A stretch of 64,000 nt of DNA from Dongia sedimenti (GCA_030715195.1 JAUYVI010000005.1:124001-188000), one strand, 5' to 3'. Positions 9,835-20,834 are shown, counted from the stretch's first letter. The notes: generated by a model from the letters alone, not told the origin. Translations and numbers: made by a program.

Positions 9835-12120
9835 TCACGCCCGGCTGCCGGCGGCCTTCGTCGCGACCAGCCGGAGCGTCTGCCGCAGCTCGGTCAGCCG
9901 CTCCCTTGGCAGGTGAATCCGGACCGTGGTCCCTGAACCGACCTGGCTCTCGATCTCGAGGCGGCCCTGATGGAGTTCGGTCAGGTGCCGGGCAATCGCC
10001 AGGCCGAGGCCGATGCCGTCGTGGTTGCGGGAGAAAGCGCCCGCAACCTGGCCGAACGGCGAGAGGGCGAGCGGGATATCCTCCGCGCGCATGCCGATCC
10101 CGGTATCGCTGACCGAGAGGACGAGTTCCTGGCCGGGCTGGTGGCGGACCTCGACGATGACGCTGCCGCCGCGCGGCGTGAACTTCACGGCGTTCGACAG
10201 CAGGTTGATCAGCACCTGCTTCAGCTTCAGCGCGTCGGCGAACAGGCCAGGCAGCTGGGCCGGCAGGTCGGTCCCGATCGTGACACCGCTTTCCCGCGCC
10301 CGCGCGTCGATCATGCTGAGGCATTCGTCGACCAGCTTCGGGACGAACACCTCGCTCTCGCGCAGCGTCACGGTCCCGGTTTCGATGCGGGAGAGGTCGA
10401 GGATGTCCTTCAGGATACCGAGCAGGTGCTCGCCGCTCGTCCGGATGTCCCTGGCATAGCCGGGATAGCGCGAATCGCCCGGACCGAACGCCTGCGCCTC
10501 GATGATCTCGGCGAATCCGATGATGGCGTTCAGGGGGGTTCTGAGCTCATGGCTCATGTTGGCCAGGAACTCGGACTTGGCGCGGTCGGCGAGCTCGGCC
10601 GTTTCCTTGGCGGTCCTGAGCTCCTGCTCGACCGTCAGACGCTCGGTGACATCGCGCAGGACGACCGCGAATAGACGCTCCCGTCCGCCGTCGAGCGGAA
10701 AGATCAGTCCTTCGAGCGGCAGCAATTCCCCGCACTTGCGGATCCCCGTCGCGTTGAAGCGATGGCAGGCGAGCGATCCCGCGTCATGGGCCGCGATCAA
10801 CTGCAGCATCCGACCGGCGGGCAGCGCGGTCTCGAGATCGCGCGACAGCAGGTCGATGCTGCGGCCGAGCAGGTCGTTGCAGCGGTATCCGAACACGCTT
10901 TCGACGCCCTTGCCGGCGACGCAGATCCGGCGCAGGTCGTCGATCACCAGCATCGGATCCGGCGAGAACTCGAGCACGGCGCCGAAGCGCGCCTCCGAGT
11001 GGCGCAGCGCCTGCTCGGCGGCCGCATGACGATCCCACGAGTCCAGGAGCTGGCGGCGGTTCCAGAACGCCGTGCCGGCCGAGCTGATCGCCAGCAACAG
11101 CACCGCCGGCAGCAGCAGCCCGAGGCCTTCTCCGAGCGAGAAATCGCCGATGTCTTCGATCAGGGTGACGGCGATGGCGATCAGCGCGAAAGCCGGCAGC
11201 AGTTGCCGCAGCCGGCGGACGCGCTTGCCGATCGCCTCCAGGGTCGGTGCTGCCTGCCGCTCCACGAGACGCGGGTGCTCGAACGCGGCCAGCGAGATCA
11301 GCATGAAGCCGGTGCTCCAGGCCGGATCCAGCAAGCTGCCGAGGTCGAAGGCCGGATCCAGCGTACCGAGGGTGAAGATGAAGTCGGCGCCGATGATCGA
11401 TCCGATGCCGAGCAGCAGCAGGATCAGGATCCAGCGGCGCGCCCCCCAACCGAAGGCCAGGAGGCAATAGAGGCTGAACACCATGAGCAGCCCGCACAGC
11501 ACCGGATAGACGATGCCGGCGACGCGGATGGAACTCTCCATCGGTGGCAGCGCATCGTTGACCGGAAAGCCGATCACGACGAGCAGCGTCGCCGTGACGA
11601 CCCCGAGATCGCAAAGCAACGGGATGCTGAACCATTGCTTCACGGCGCGCTGGATGTAGAGGACGAGGCCGATGCCGAGCAGCGGCAGGAACAGGAAGAA
11701 GCCGAAGCTGATCGGCGACGGAAATTTGGCCCAGTCTTCGCCGCGGATCTCGGCGGTGAACCAGGCAAGCTCACTCAGCCACCAGACGGCGAGGCCGGCC
11801 GTGATGGCCGCCGCCGCCGCCCACACCTGGTCGCGGTTCGTGCGGGCGATCCTCAGCCATTGCAGGCCGGCGAGGGTTGCGGCCACGGTATCGACGCCGT
11901 CCCACCACAGCGCTCGCTCGGCGCCCATCTCAAGCATGTAGGGGATCGCGATCGCCACGCCCAGGGCGTAGAGCCAGGCGAGCCAGGCCAAGGGCGCGTT
12001 CAGGACCCTGAGCAAGGCTCTCCCGCCGGCACTGCTTGCCGCAACCGAGCCGGATTCTGACGCTAAATGATGCAAGATAGCTTGTGCCCGCCGCGCCCGG
12101 ATTGGCAGCCGGCGGTGCAT
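9835..12120 (-). CDS. Membrane PAS-domain sensor histidine kinase (second of a tandem pair)
   Basis: About 761 residues with the same plan as the gene 125 bp downstream. It has a multi-helix membrane sensor (about 35-350), then a PAS domain (about 385-500, EFSPDPMLVIDDLRRICVAG), HisKA with NMSHELRTPLNAIIGF (about H524) and HATPase_c (NLLSNAVKFTPRGG, DTGIGM, GIGLGLAIA). The kinase cores of the pair share the H-box, the ALSPFGQV segment and the D-box almost word for word, while the membrane parts differ much more. ATG at 12120 has GGGAGA directly upstream; TTG at 12132 is an alternative. It lies between dnaJ and its partner kinase, all in one direction. Confidence 0.9.
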   Translation of the reverse strand: MHRRLPIRARRAQAILHHLASESGSVAASSAGGRALLRVLNAPLAWLAWLYALGVAIAIPYMLEMGAERALWWDGVDTVAATLAGLQWLRIARTNRDQVWAAAAAITAGLAVWWLSELAWFTAEIRGEDWAKFPSPISFGFFLFLPLLGIGLVLYIQRAVKQWFSIPLLCDLGVVTATLLVVIGFPVNDALPPMESSIRVAGIVYPVLCGLLMVFSLYCLLAFGWGARRWILILLLLGIGSIIGADFIFTLGTLDPAFDLGSLLDPAWSTGFMLISLAAFEHPRLVERQAAPTLEAIGKRVRRLRQLLPAFALIAIAVTLIEDIGDFSLGEGLGLLLPAVLLLAISSAGTAFWNRRQLLDSWDRHAAAEQALRHSEARFGAVLEFSPDPMLVIDDLRRICVAGKGVESVFGYRCNDLLGRSIDLLSRDLETALPAGRMLQLIAAHDAGSLACHRFNATGIRKCGELLPLEGLIFPLDGGRERLFAVVLRDVTERLTVEQELRTAKETAELADRAKSEFLANMSHELRTPLNAIIGFAEIIEAQAFGPGDSRYPGYARDIRTSGEHLLGILKDILDLSRIETGTVTLRESEVFVPKLVDECLSMIDARARESGVTIGTDLPAQLPGLFADALKLKQVLINLLSNAVKFTPRGGSVIVEVRHQPGQELVLSVSDTGIGMRAEDIPLALSPFGQVAGAFSRNHDGIGLGLAIARHLTELHQGRLEIESQVGSGTTVRIHLPRERLTELRQTLRLVATKAAGSRA

Positions 12121-12207
12121 TCTCCCGGTCAAGGTGGTCTCGCCACCTTATCGGGGATAGCCCGTTAATTAAGCTTGAATGCCTAAGATCAAGAGCCTGT
12201 GCCTAGA

Positions 12208-13368
12208 CTAGCCGCGCCCGCTGTCTAGGAACTCCTTCACCCGGGCAAAGAAGCCCTGGGATTCCGGAGAGGTCTTGGCGTTGGCCTGGGATTCGGCGTC
12301 GAACTGTTCCAGCAACTCGCGCTGCTTGCGGGTGAGATTTGCCGGGGTCTCGACCGCGATCTCGACGAACATGTCGCCGCGGGCCGGCGAGCGCAGCACC
12401 GACATGCCCTTGCCCTTGAGGCGGATCTGCTGGCCGGTCTGGGTGCCGGCCGGGACCTGGACCTTTGCCTTGCTGCCGTCGATGGTCGGGATCTCGATAT
12501 GCCCGCCCAAGGCCGCCGTGGCCATGGCGATCGGCACACGGCAATAGACTGCGGCGCCTTCGCGCTGGAACAGGCGATGGGCACTGAGCGAGATGAAGAT
12601 GTAGAGATCGCCGGCCGGTCCGCCATTCATGCCGGCCTCGCCCTCGCCGGCGAGGCGGATGCGGGTGCCGTCCTCGACGCCGGCGGGAATCGCCACCTGC
12701 AGCGTCTTCTCCTTGGCGGTGCGGCCCGAGCCTTTGCAGGTCTTGCAGGCCTTCTCGATCACCTTGCCGGCGCCATGGCAGGCGGCACAGGTACGCTCGA
12801 TGGTGAAGAAGCCCTGGGTCGCCCGCACCTTGCCGTGGCCGTGGCAGGCGGGGCAGGTGATCGGCTGCGCGCCCTTCTCGCCGCCGCTGCCGTTGCAGGA
12901 TTCGCAGGCGACAGAGGTCGGGACGCGAATCGTGGCCTGCTTGCCGTGATAGGCCTCTTCCAGGCTGATTTCCATGTTGAAGCGGAGATCGGCGCCGCGG
13001 CCCCGGGCCGGCTGGCCGCGCCGTCCGCCGCCCATGAACTCGCCGAACATCTCGTCGAAGATGTCGGTGAAGTCGAAGCCGCCGCCGGCAAAGCCCTGGG
13101 CGCCGCCGCGGCCCATTCCGCCATTCTCGAAGGCGGCATGGCCGAACCGATCGTAGGCCGCGCGCTTCTGCTCGTCCTTCAGGACGTCATAGGCCTCGTT
13201 CAGGTCCTTGAATCTCTGCTCGGCGGTCTTGTCCCCCGGATGGCGATCCGGATGGCATTCCATGGCAAGCTTGCGAAACGCCTTTTTGATGGCGTCCGGA
13301 GCCGCGCCCTTCTCGACGCCTAGCGTTTCGTAGTAATCGCGCTTCATGGTGGAGGTGTCAGTACTCAT
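12208..13368 (-). CDS. dnaJ: Chaperone DnaJ (type I Hsp40)
   Basis: 386-residue co-chaperone that delivers substrates to DnaK and stimulates its ATPase. The J domain (about 9-75) has the HPD motif at residues 39-41. The Gly/Phe region follows (about 80-120, [22 protein letters not shown]). The zinc-finger domain contains four CxxCxGxG repeats ([32 protein letters not shown]). The C-terminal substrate domains end in the dimerisation helix. Length is normal. ATG at 13368 is preceded by gtgag; an internal ATG at 13347 ([10 protein letters not shown]) is a possible alternative. It lies 92 bp behind dnaK with a strong terminator between them. Confidence 0.98.
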   Translation of the reverse strand: MSTDTSTMKRDYYETLGVEKGAAPDAIKKAFRKLAMECHPDRHPGDKTAEQRFKDLNEAYDVLKDEQKRAAYDRFGHAAFENGGMGRGGAQGFAGGGFDFTDIFDEMFGEFMGGGRRGQPARGRGADLRFNMEISLEEAYHGKQATIRVPTSVACESCNGSGGEKGAQPITCPACHGHGKVRATQGFFTIERTCAACHGAGKVIEKACKTCKGSGRTAKEKTLQVAIPAGVEDGTRIRLAGEGEAGMNGGPAGDLYIFISLSAHRLFQREGAAVYCRVPIAMATAALGGHIEIPTIDGSKAKVQVPAGTQTGQQIRLKGKGMSVLRSPARGDMFVEIAVETPANLTRKQRELLEQFDAESQANAKTSPESQGFFARVKEFLDSGRG

Positions 13369-13384
13369 CTCACATCAATCAGAC

Positions 13385-13429
13385 AAGAAAAAAGGCCAGG
13401 GAGTGAATTTTTGAATCCCATCCCTGGCC
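13385..13429 (-). terminator. Intrinsic terminator or attenuator between dnaK and dnaJ
   Basis: Read on the minus strand, a 9-bp perfect stem ggccaggga (13429-13421) pairs with tccctggcc (13402-13394) around an 18-base loop. It is followed at once by six T and then cttgtct. It sits 32 bp past the dnaK stop and 17 bp before the dnaJ ATG. It should end most dnaK transcripts and lower dnaJ expression relative to dnaK. Confidence 0.8.
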
Positions 13430-13460
13430 TGTTTCAAACGAGGCGTTCGGCTCCGCGCGC

Positions 13461-15413
<1,953 letters not shown>

Positions 15414-15769
15414 GAAACAGTCCTTTCTTCAGCAGATCCCGTCGCGCGGCCCTTCTTTAAGGCACCGCCAGGGGATCCCCATGTCGATGTTTGAATGTGC
15501 CCGCCCGAACCGGCTTTCGGATCGCCCATCCCGACGGGTAAACCGCTTGATCCGCAGGGATATATAGGCCCTCCGGTCCCCTTTGCAAGCGACCGGATGC
15601 GGCAAAATTAACGATTGAAGCCGCCGTTTCTAAGGCCGATCATGGTCCTAGAGGGGCCACCGGAATCGGCGGCGAGGGGAAATTCGAGCATGATCTCAAG
15701 GCACGGGCAGCACGGGGGACCGCTACGGGCCGGATGCCACCCGGGAAACGGCCCGGGCGCCGCGACAGC
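15414..15769. other. Intergenic region upstream of dnaK
   Basis: About 356 bp without a supported gene. It holds the dnaK leader (15414-15553), the sigma-32 promoter (15560-15589) and a further 180 bp before the small plus-strand membrane gene. Apart from the promoter I see no convincing hairpin, repeat or small RNA. Confidence 0.6.
15560..15589 (-). promoter_or_regulatory. Sigma-32 (RpoH) heat-shock promoter of dnaK
   Basis: On the minus strand CTTG (15589-15586) is followed after 17 bases by CCTATATAT (15568-15560). This matches the alphaproteobacterial RpoH pattern CTTG-N17/18-CYTATNT. The predicted transcription start is near 15553, giving a leader of about 140 nt before dnaK. I see no CIRCE inverted repeat (TTAGCACTC type). 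Confidence 0.7.
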
Positions 15770-16045
15770 ATGACCGTCCCGCAGGACAGCTCGCGCACGG
15801 CGATCGCGCCGGAGGCGCCGCCCGAGGATACCACGCCGGAAGTGCTGCAGCGGGAGCCGCTGCATTTCATCGTGGTTGTCCTGCTGCTGGCCGACATCGT
15901 CTTCGGCCTGGGCTTGGCGGTCTTTGCCGAAAAGGTGCTGAGCTTCCGGCCGATGGCGATCGTCGGCTGCGGCCTGGCCGCGCTGGGGCTCGGGATCCTC
16001 GCCTATTTCATCCTGCTGGGCGGCGGCAGGCGCAGCCGCTGGTAG
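15770..16045 (+). CDS. Small two-helix membrane protein, hypothetical
   Basis: 91 residues. The first 37 are polar and proline-rich (TAIAPEAPPEDTTPEV). Two hydrophobic helices follow (about 42-62 and 68-88) and a short basic end (GGGRRSRW) should face the cytoplasm. It matches no family I can name. The frame extends 12 codons further upstream to ATG 15734, so the start is uncertain. It is convergent with the LysR gene, with only 6 bp between stop codons. Confidence 0.55.
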   Translation: MTVPQDSSRTAIAPEAPPEDTTPEVLQREPLHFIVVVLLLADIVFGLGLAVFAEKVLSFRPMAIVGCGLAALGLGILAYFILLGGGRRSRW

Positions 16046-16051
16046 CGGGTT

Positions 16052-16978
16052 TCAGCTGTCGGCGAAGTGGCGGGTGACCCAGGCGCGGAAGGCGGCGATC
16101 CGCGGGATTTCGATCTCCTCCGCGCGGCTCACCAAGTAGTAGTGCCGGCCGGAATTGACGCTGACATCGAAGACCGGCGCCAGCCGCTTCTGGGCGATCT
16201 CCTCCTGGAACAGCCTGGGATCGGCGATGGCGACGCCGCCGCCATTGGCCGCCGACTGCACCGCCTGGTCGGCGGTTTCCAGCACCAGGCCGCGCTCGAC
16301 CCGGGCCGTGGTCAGGCCGGTCTGCCGCGCGAACAGGCGCCAGTCGTACCAGGGATCGTTGCCCTGGCGGATGTGCAACAGCTGCGCCTTGGCCAGCATG
16401 GTGCCGAGATCCGGCCATTTCGCCTCCTGGATGAGGCTCGGGCTTGCCAGCGGCGTGAACTGGTCGGACATCAGGAGATCGACGATCATCTCGGCTCCGG
16501 CCGTCCCCTGGGCATCGACCTCGCCGAAGAAGATCGCAAGGTCATGGCCGGAATTGCGGAAATCGACATTGACCGGCGGGGTCTCGATCCGGATCTCGAG
16601 GTCCGGATGCTGCTTCTGGAATTCCGGGAAGATCGGCAGGAACATCCGCCGGGCGAAGGTCGGCGGCAGGCTGAGGGTGAGCGGCGGCTTCTTGGACTGC
16701 CGCTTGAACCCCGCCACCACCACGTCGATCCGGTCGAAGGCGTCGGTCAGCACGGGCAGGAGCCGTTTGCCCTCGTCGGTCAGCTCCAGATTGGCTTTCC
16801 GGCGCAGCAGCGCCACGCCGAGGATGTCCTCGAGATTCTTCACCTGGCGGCTGACGGCGCTTTGGGTCACCAGCAGCTCTTCGGCGGCGCGGGTGAAGCT
16901 CAGCGAACGGGCGACGGCCTCGAACGCGCGGAGCGCATTGAGGGGTGGGAGCGAGCGGCGTTCCTTGATGCGGGCCAT
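16052..16978 (-). CDS. LysR-family (GcvA-like) transcriptional regulator
   Basis: 308 residues. The N-terminal winged helix-turn-helix (about 11-70) reads PLNALRAFEAVARSLSFTRAAEELLVTQSAVSRQVKNLE. This is the GcvA-type LysR beginning seen in alphaproteobacterial regulators of amino-acid and other small-molecule genes. The C-terminal effector-binding domain (about 95-300) has normal length. No divergently transcribed target starts immediately next to it: the neighbour upstream (17067-19018) points the same way, so the target cannot be named from context. Confidence 0.9.
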   Translation of the reverse strand: MARIKERRSLPPLNALRAFEAVARSLSFTRAAEELLVTQSAVSRQVKNLEDILGVALLRRKANLELTDEGKRLLPVLTDAFDRIDVVVAGFKRQSKKPPLTLSLPPTFARRMFLPIFPEFQKQHPDLEIRIETPPVNVDFRNSGHDLAIFFGEVDAQGTAGAEMIVDLLMSDQFTPLASPSLIQEAKWPDLGTMLAKAQLLHIRQGNDPWYDWRLFARQTGLTTARVERGLVLETADQAVQSAANGGGVAIADPRLFQEEIAQKRLAPVFDVSVNSGRHYYLVSRAEEIEIPRIAAFRAWVTRHFADS

Positions 16979-17066
16979 TTCGGCGGAAATCTGCGGCAGG
17001 ACGAGACGGGGCCGAATGTAACGAGCGGCTGGCCGCTTGGGAACGGCTTTCGGCTAGCCCAAGGCT

Positions 17067-18311
17067 TTAGGTCGTCAGTCCGCGCAGGGCGTATTGCCTT
17101 CCGTCGAAGATGTCGGAGGCGATCAGCTTCACGTCGTTGAGCCAGGCGATGACCTCGGCGTCTTCCGCGCCGGGCTTGTCGGGGAGGCAGACCCGGGCCT
17201 GGTCGAACCCGTCCGGCTGGTAGCCTACGACGACGCTCGGCAACGGCCGCAGGACCATGTCCTGCAAGGTCCGGCGCGGCGGCAGCGCGAGGTCGAGCAT
17301 GCTCGGCTGGTCATAGGCGATGAGGTCGAGCAGGATCTTGCCAAGGCGATACATCGGCACGTTGCCGAGCTTCAGCGGACCCTTCTGGCCGTCGATCACC
17401 ATCAGCGGCGTCGCGGTCGAGCGCGCATACATCTCCGGCGTGAACTCGCCGAAGGTCGAGGCCAGGAAGCCGGATTCGACATAGCCCGCGAACTGGCGCC
17501 CGAGGATCGGCAGATGGTCGCCGAACAGGATGATGATGGAATCCGGGTCGCCGGCCTGGATATGCGCCAGCGCGTCCATCATCTCCCGCGACTTGTAGTG
17601 CACGGTGTTGATGTAGGCGTTGACCTCATCGACATGCGATTTGGTGCCGATCACCTGCGGCCGGAACTTCGAGGCGTCATAGCCCCAATGGCCATAGAAG
17701 GTGACGGTGTAGTCGAAGACCGGGCGGCCGTCATCGCTGTCGGCCAGCATCTCGCCGACCTGGGCGTGCAGCGATTTGTCGGACAGGAACGGCCCCGCCA
17801 TGTCGTCCTGCTTGAAGTCGGGCAGCGACCAGAAGGTCTCGAAGCCGAGCTTCTCGTAGGAGACCAGCCGGTTCCAGAAGCCGGGCGAGTTCGGATGCGA
17901 GGCGACGGTGCGATAGCCGATGTCGCGCAGGATCCGCGGCAGCGCCGGCAGGTGGTCGTTGAAGCCTTCCTCGAACTTCACCGAGACGCGGTCGAGCGGA
18001 AAGCCGGTCAGGATCTCGAACTCGGCATTCGCGGTCTGGCCGGCGAAGGCGGGCGACAGCGCATGGGTGTAGCCGCTCTCGGCCCAGAGCTTCATGAAGC
18101 GCGGATCGATCGGCTGTTCGACGCCGGCCGCGGTGAGCGGCGTCGGATCCCAGAAGGATTCCTCGAGCACCAGGTGAATGTTGCGCAGCTTCGAGGCGCC
18201 GAACAAGGTGCTCGACGCCGCGCGCGCCGCGGGCAAGGCGGCGAGGGCGCCGAGACCGAGCGCGCCACCCGAAGCGATGCCGTTGAGCAGCCGGCGGCGG
18301 GTCAGCATCAT
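17067..18311 (-). CDS. LtaS-type phosphoglycerol transferase, catalytic subunit (Tat-exported sulfatase fold)
   Basis: 414 residues. The N-terminus LTRRRLLNGIASGGALGLGALAALPAARA is a twin-arginine signal peptide. The rest is an alkaline phosphatase/sulfatase-fold domain of the LtaS/OpgB type. The metal and catalytic residues are in place: Glu in LVLEESF (about E51), the nucleophile Thr in FAGQTANAEF (about T93), His in FYGHWGYD (about H208) and Asp-His in LFGDHLPIL (about D265, H266). Such enzymes move phosphoglycerol from phosphatidylglycerol onto an envelope glycan. In LtaS and OpgB the domain is fused to a membrane part; here the membrane part is the separate gene just upstream, overlapping by ATGA. 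A likely acceptor is a periplasmic glucan, but that is inference. Confidence 0.82.
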   Translation of the reverse strand: MMLTRRRLLNGIASGGALGLGALAALPAARAASSTLFGASKLRNIHLVLEESFWDPTPLTAAGVEQPIDPRFMKLWAESGYTHALSPAFAGQTANAEFEILTGFPLDRVSVKFEEGFNDHLPALPRILRDIGYRTVASHPNSPGFWNRLVSYEKLGFETFWSLPDFKQDDMAGPFLSDKSLHAQVGEMLADSDDGRPVFDYTVTFYGHWGYDASKFRPQVIGTKSHVDEVNAYINTVHYKSREMMDALAHIQAGDPDSIIILFGDHLPILGRQFAGYVESGFLASTFGEFTPEMYARSTATPLMVIDGQKGPLKLGNVPMYRLGKILLDLIAYDQPSMLDLALPPRRTLQDMVLRPLPSVVVGYQPDGFDQARVCLPDKPGAEDAEVIAWLNDVKLIASDIFDGRQYALRGLTT

Positions 18312-19018
18312 TCGTCTCCCGCGGGCGGCAGGCCGGCGGCGCTGCGGCGGCGCTCGATCGCGGCCGAGACGTCGTCCTGCTGCGGCGGCGGCTTGCGGGT
18401 GGCGACGGCGCGCAGCAGCTCCTGGGTCAGATGCACGGTGGCGCCGCGCCAGACGAAGTTCTCGCGCTGGTCCCAGGGCGTGTTGCCCCAGAACTTGTCC
18501 ATCGCCTGATAGAGTGCCGGACTCTCTGCGGCGGCACCGGCCGGCAGGATGAACAAAGCCGAGAGCGCGGTCTTTCGCAGGCGGCCGGTCAGGCGCAGAT
18601 TGAACAGGAACAGGCCGGCGATGGCGGCCAGCGGCAGGGCGACGATCGGCCAGCCCCAGGCGCCCAGGATCCGGAACAGCGCGGAGACGTTGTAGATGTC
18701 CTCCGGCATGATCGGCCGGTCGAGATAGGTGATCTTGGCGGCGCTGCCGATATAGGCGACGCCCACCAGCACCGTCAGCAGCAGCAGATAGGCCCAGATC
18801 CGTCGCGACGCCCAGAACAGCAGATAGGCGATGCCGAGCAGCAGCGCGAAATCATAGGGCACGCGCTCCCACTGGATCTGCACATCGAACACCCAACGGG
18901 ACACCGAATAGGCGGCGCCGTAGAGCGCCGCGCTGGCGGCAAGCGGCGTCAGCCAGTGCAGGATGGCGCGAAGCCGTTTCGGCCAGGTGCGGGGCCAGTT
19001 GGATAGTCTGGGTGCCAT
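18308..19018 (-). CDS. Membrane partner of the LtaS-type phosphoglycerol transferase
   Basis: 236 residues with five to six hydrophobic helices (about 20-155) followed by a soluble C-terminal tail. The loop SAAKITYLDRPIMPEDIYNVSALF resembles the conserved loop between the membrane helices and the catalytic domain of LtaS/OpgB proteins, in which the polypeptide goes on directly to the sulfatase domain. Here the protein ends and the catalytic domain is made by the next gene, whose start overlaps this stop as ATGA, so the two should be translated together and form a complex at the periplasmic face of the membrane. No family other than this was recognised. The 180 bp upstream (to 19197) contain nothing I can name. 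Confidence 0.65.
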   Translation of the reverse strand: MAPRLSNWPRTWPKRLRAILHWLTPLAASAALYGAAYSVSRWVFDVQIQWERVPYDFALLLGIAYLLFWASRRIWAYLLLLTVLVGVAYIGSAAKITYLDRPIMPEDIYNVSALFRILGAWGWPIVALPLAAIAGLFLFNLRLTGRLRKTALSALFILPAGAAAESPALYQAMDKFWGNTPWDQRENFVWRGATVHLTQELLRAVATRKPPPQQDDVSAAIERRRSAAGLPPAGDE

Positions 19019-19197
19019 CGTCTCAATCCCGGGCGCGGAACCCGCAGTTTCGGGCTCACCGCAGCGGAGCCTGACTTAAGGCAAATTCATGGAAATGTCA
19101 CCAGTTCCACCGCAGAACTGTCAACAACTCAACGTGAAACGACGCCGGATCCGGCGATTTTCGCAGTCGCGAAGGGGAAGCCCCAACAGGGTGGCGG

Positions 19198-19641
19198 TTA
19201 GACCCGCTCGAACAGGGTCGAGAGCAGGATCGCCGAGGTGGTGCGGTTGACACCCGGCATCTTGCCGATCCGGGTCAGCACCTCGTCGAGATGGGCGGAG
19301 GTCTCCGCGGTCAGCATGACGATGGCGTCATGGGCGCCGGAAACCGTATAGGCGGCGGTTGCCTCGGGCAGGCCCTTGACCGCGGACATCGCCCGGTCCT
19401 GCATCTTCGGGTCCAGGGTCAGCAGCACATGGGCGGAGACTCCGCCCTTGGCGGCGTCGCTGGCGACGGTCAGGGTGTAGCCCCGGATCACGCCGTCGCG
19501 CTCCAGCCGGCGCAGGCGTTCCTGGACGGCACTCCGGGACAGGCCCAGATTGCGCGCGAGCGCAGCGGTCGGGGTCCGGGCATTGGCGCGCAGGAACGCG
19601 ATCAGTTTCCGATCGGTGTCGTCCAGATTGCGTTTCGCCAT
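19198..19641 (-). CDS. Lrp/AsnC-family transcriptional regulator
   Basis: 147 residues. The N-terminal helix-turn-helix (about 5-60) reads LDDTDRKLIAFLRANARTPTAALARNLGLSRSAVQERLRRLERDGVIRGY, the standard AsnC-type domain. The C-terminal RAM ligand-binding domain (about 65-145) has the VSGAHDAIVMLTAE strand. These regulators sense amino acids as octamers. It is divergent from the lysine dehydrogenase gene with 112 bp between the starts, so it probably controls that gene and itself in response to lysine. Confidence 0.93.
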   Translation of the reverse strand: MAKRNLDDTDRKLIAFLRANARTPTAALARNLGLSRSAVQERLRRLERDGVIRGYTLTVASDAAKGGVSAHVLLTLDPKMQDRAMSAVKGLPEATAAYTVSGAHDAIVMLTAETSAHLDEVLTRIGKMPGVNRTTSAILLSTLFERV

Positions 19642-19753
19642 GGGTTGACCGTGGATTCGCCGGGTGAGTCCCCGCTTTTCGCCTTTTCGGCAGCTTCAAG
19701 CAAGCCTCGCGAGGTGAAAGGTTACGCCTGAAACCCTTTTGGAGAAGAATCCC

Positions 19754-20830
19754 ATGCCCGATCGTAAAGTCCTCGTCCTTGGTGCCGGCAAGATCGGCGG
19801 CGCCATCGTCGATCTGCTGCATGGAAGCGGCGACTACCGCATCACCCTCGCCGACACCGACAAGAGTTTCCTCGCGCAGGCGGCCGGCGACCGGGCGCAG
19901 GCGCTGCAGATCGACGTTGCCGACAAGAAGGCTTTGCTCGGCGCCATGCAGGGCCAGCAGGCGGTGCTCTCGGCCTTGCCGTTCTTCCTCAACCCCGGTG
20001 TCGCCGAGGCTTGCGCCGAGGCCGGCGTGCATTACTTCGACCTGACCGAGGACGTCGAGACCACCCGCGCGGTGCGCAAGGTTGCGGCCGGCTCGAAGAC
20101 CGCCTTCGTGCCGCAATGCGGCTTGGCGCCCGGCTTCATCTCGATCGTCGGCCATCACCTGGCGAATAAGTTCGACAGCCTGCGCCAGGTGCATATGCGG
20201 GTGGGCGCGCTGCCGCAATTCCCGGCCAATGCGCTGAAATACAATCTCACCTGGTCGACCGACGGCCTCATCAACGAGTACTGCAATCCCTGCGAGGCGA
20301 TCAACCAGGGCCGCATGGTGGAGATGATGCCGCTGGAAGGACTCGAGCATTTCTCGCTCGATGGCATCGATTACGAATGCTTCAACACTTCGGGCGGCCT
20401 CGGCACCTTGTGCGAGACTCTCGAGGGCAAGGTCGAGAGCCTGAACTACAAGACCGTGCGCTATCCCGGGCATTGCGCGGTGATGAAGATGCTGCTGGAG
20501 GACCTGCGCCTGCGAGAGCGCCGCGGCCTCTTGAAGGACATCATGGAGCAGTCGCTGCCGATCACCCATCAGGACGTGGTGCTGATCTTCGTCACCGCGA
20601 CCGGCATGCGCGAAGGCCGCCTCACCCAGGAAAGCTACGCCAAGAAGATCTATGCGAAAGAGCTGCGCGGCCACCTGATGAGCGCGATCCAGATCACGAC
20701 GGCGGCCGGCATCTGCGCCATGGTGGACCTGATGTTCGACGGCCACCTGCCGCAATCCGGCTTCGTCCGCCAGGAGATGTGCGACCTCGAGCGCTTCCTG
20801 GAGAACCGCTTCGGCCGGCATTACGAATAG
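19754..20830 (+). CDS. L-lysine 6-dehydrogenase (saccharopine dehydrogenase family)
   Basis: 358 residues. Oxidative deamination of lysine at the epsilon position, giving 2-aminoadipate semialdehyde (piperideine-6-carboxylate), is the likely reaction. VLVLGAGKIGGAIVDLL is the Rossmann NAD-binding start. LTEDVETTRAV, PQCGLAPGFISIVGHHLA, NLTWSTDGLINEYCNPCEAI and FNTSGGLGTLCETLEGK are close to the known Agrobacterium-type lysine 6-dehydrogenase, as I remember it. Length fits. The start is ATG 19754 after GGAGAAG; a TTG at 19739 is in frame but less likely. It is divergent from an Lrp-type regulator. Other saccharopine dehydrogenase-family reactions remain possible. Confidence 0.78.
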   Translation: MPDRKVLVLGAGKIGGAIVDLLHGSGDYRITLADTDKSFLAQAAGDRAQALQIDVADKKALLGAMQGQQAVLSALPFFLNPGVAEACAEAGVHYFDLTEDVETTRAVRKVAAGSKTAFVPQCGLAPGFISIVGHHLANKFDSLRQVHMRVGALPQFPANALKYNLTWSTDGLINEYCNPCEAINQGRMVEMMPLEGLEHFSLDGIDYECFNTSGGLGTLCETLEGKVESLNYKTVRYPGHCAVMKMLLEDLRLRERRGLLKDIMEQSLPITHQDVVLIFVTATGMREGRLTQESYAKKIYAKELRGHLMSAIQITTAAGICAMVDLMFDGHLPQSGFVRQEMCDLERFLENRFGRHYE

Positions 20831-20834
20831 GCCG

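Noticed and set aside
12131..12149. Hairpin aaggtgg/ccacctt upstream of the second kinase
   Set aside because: Seven-base stem with no T tract; too weak to call a terminator or riboswitch.
17067..18311. Lipoteichoic acid synthase
   Set aside because: This is a Gram-negative organism with lipid A genes; the fold matches but the acceptor is likely a periplasmic glucan.
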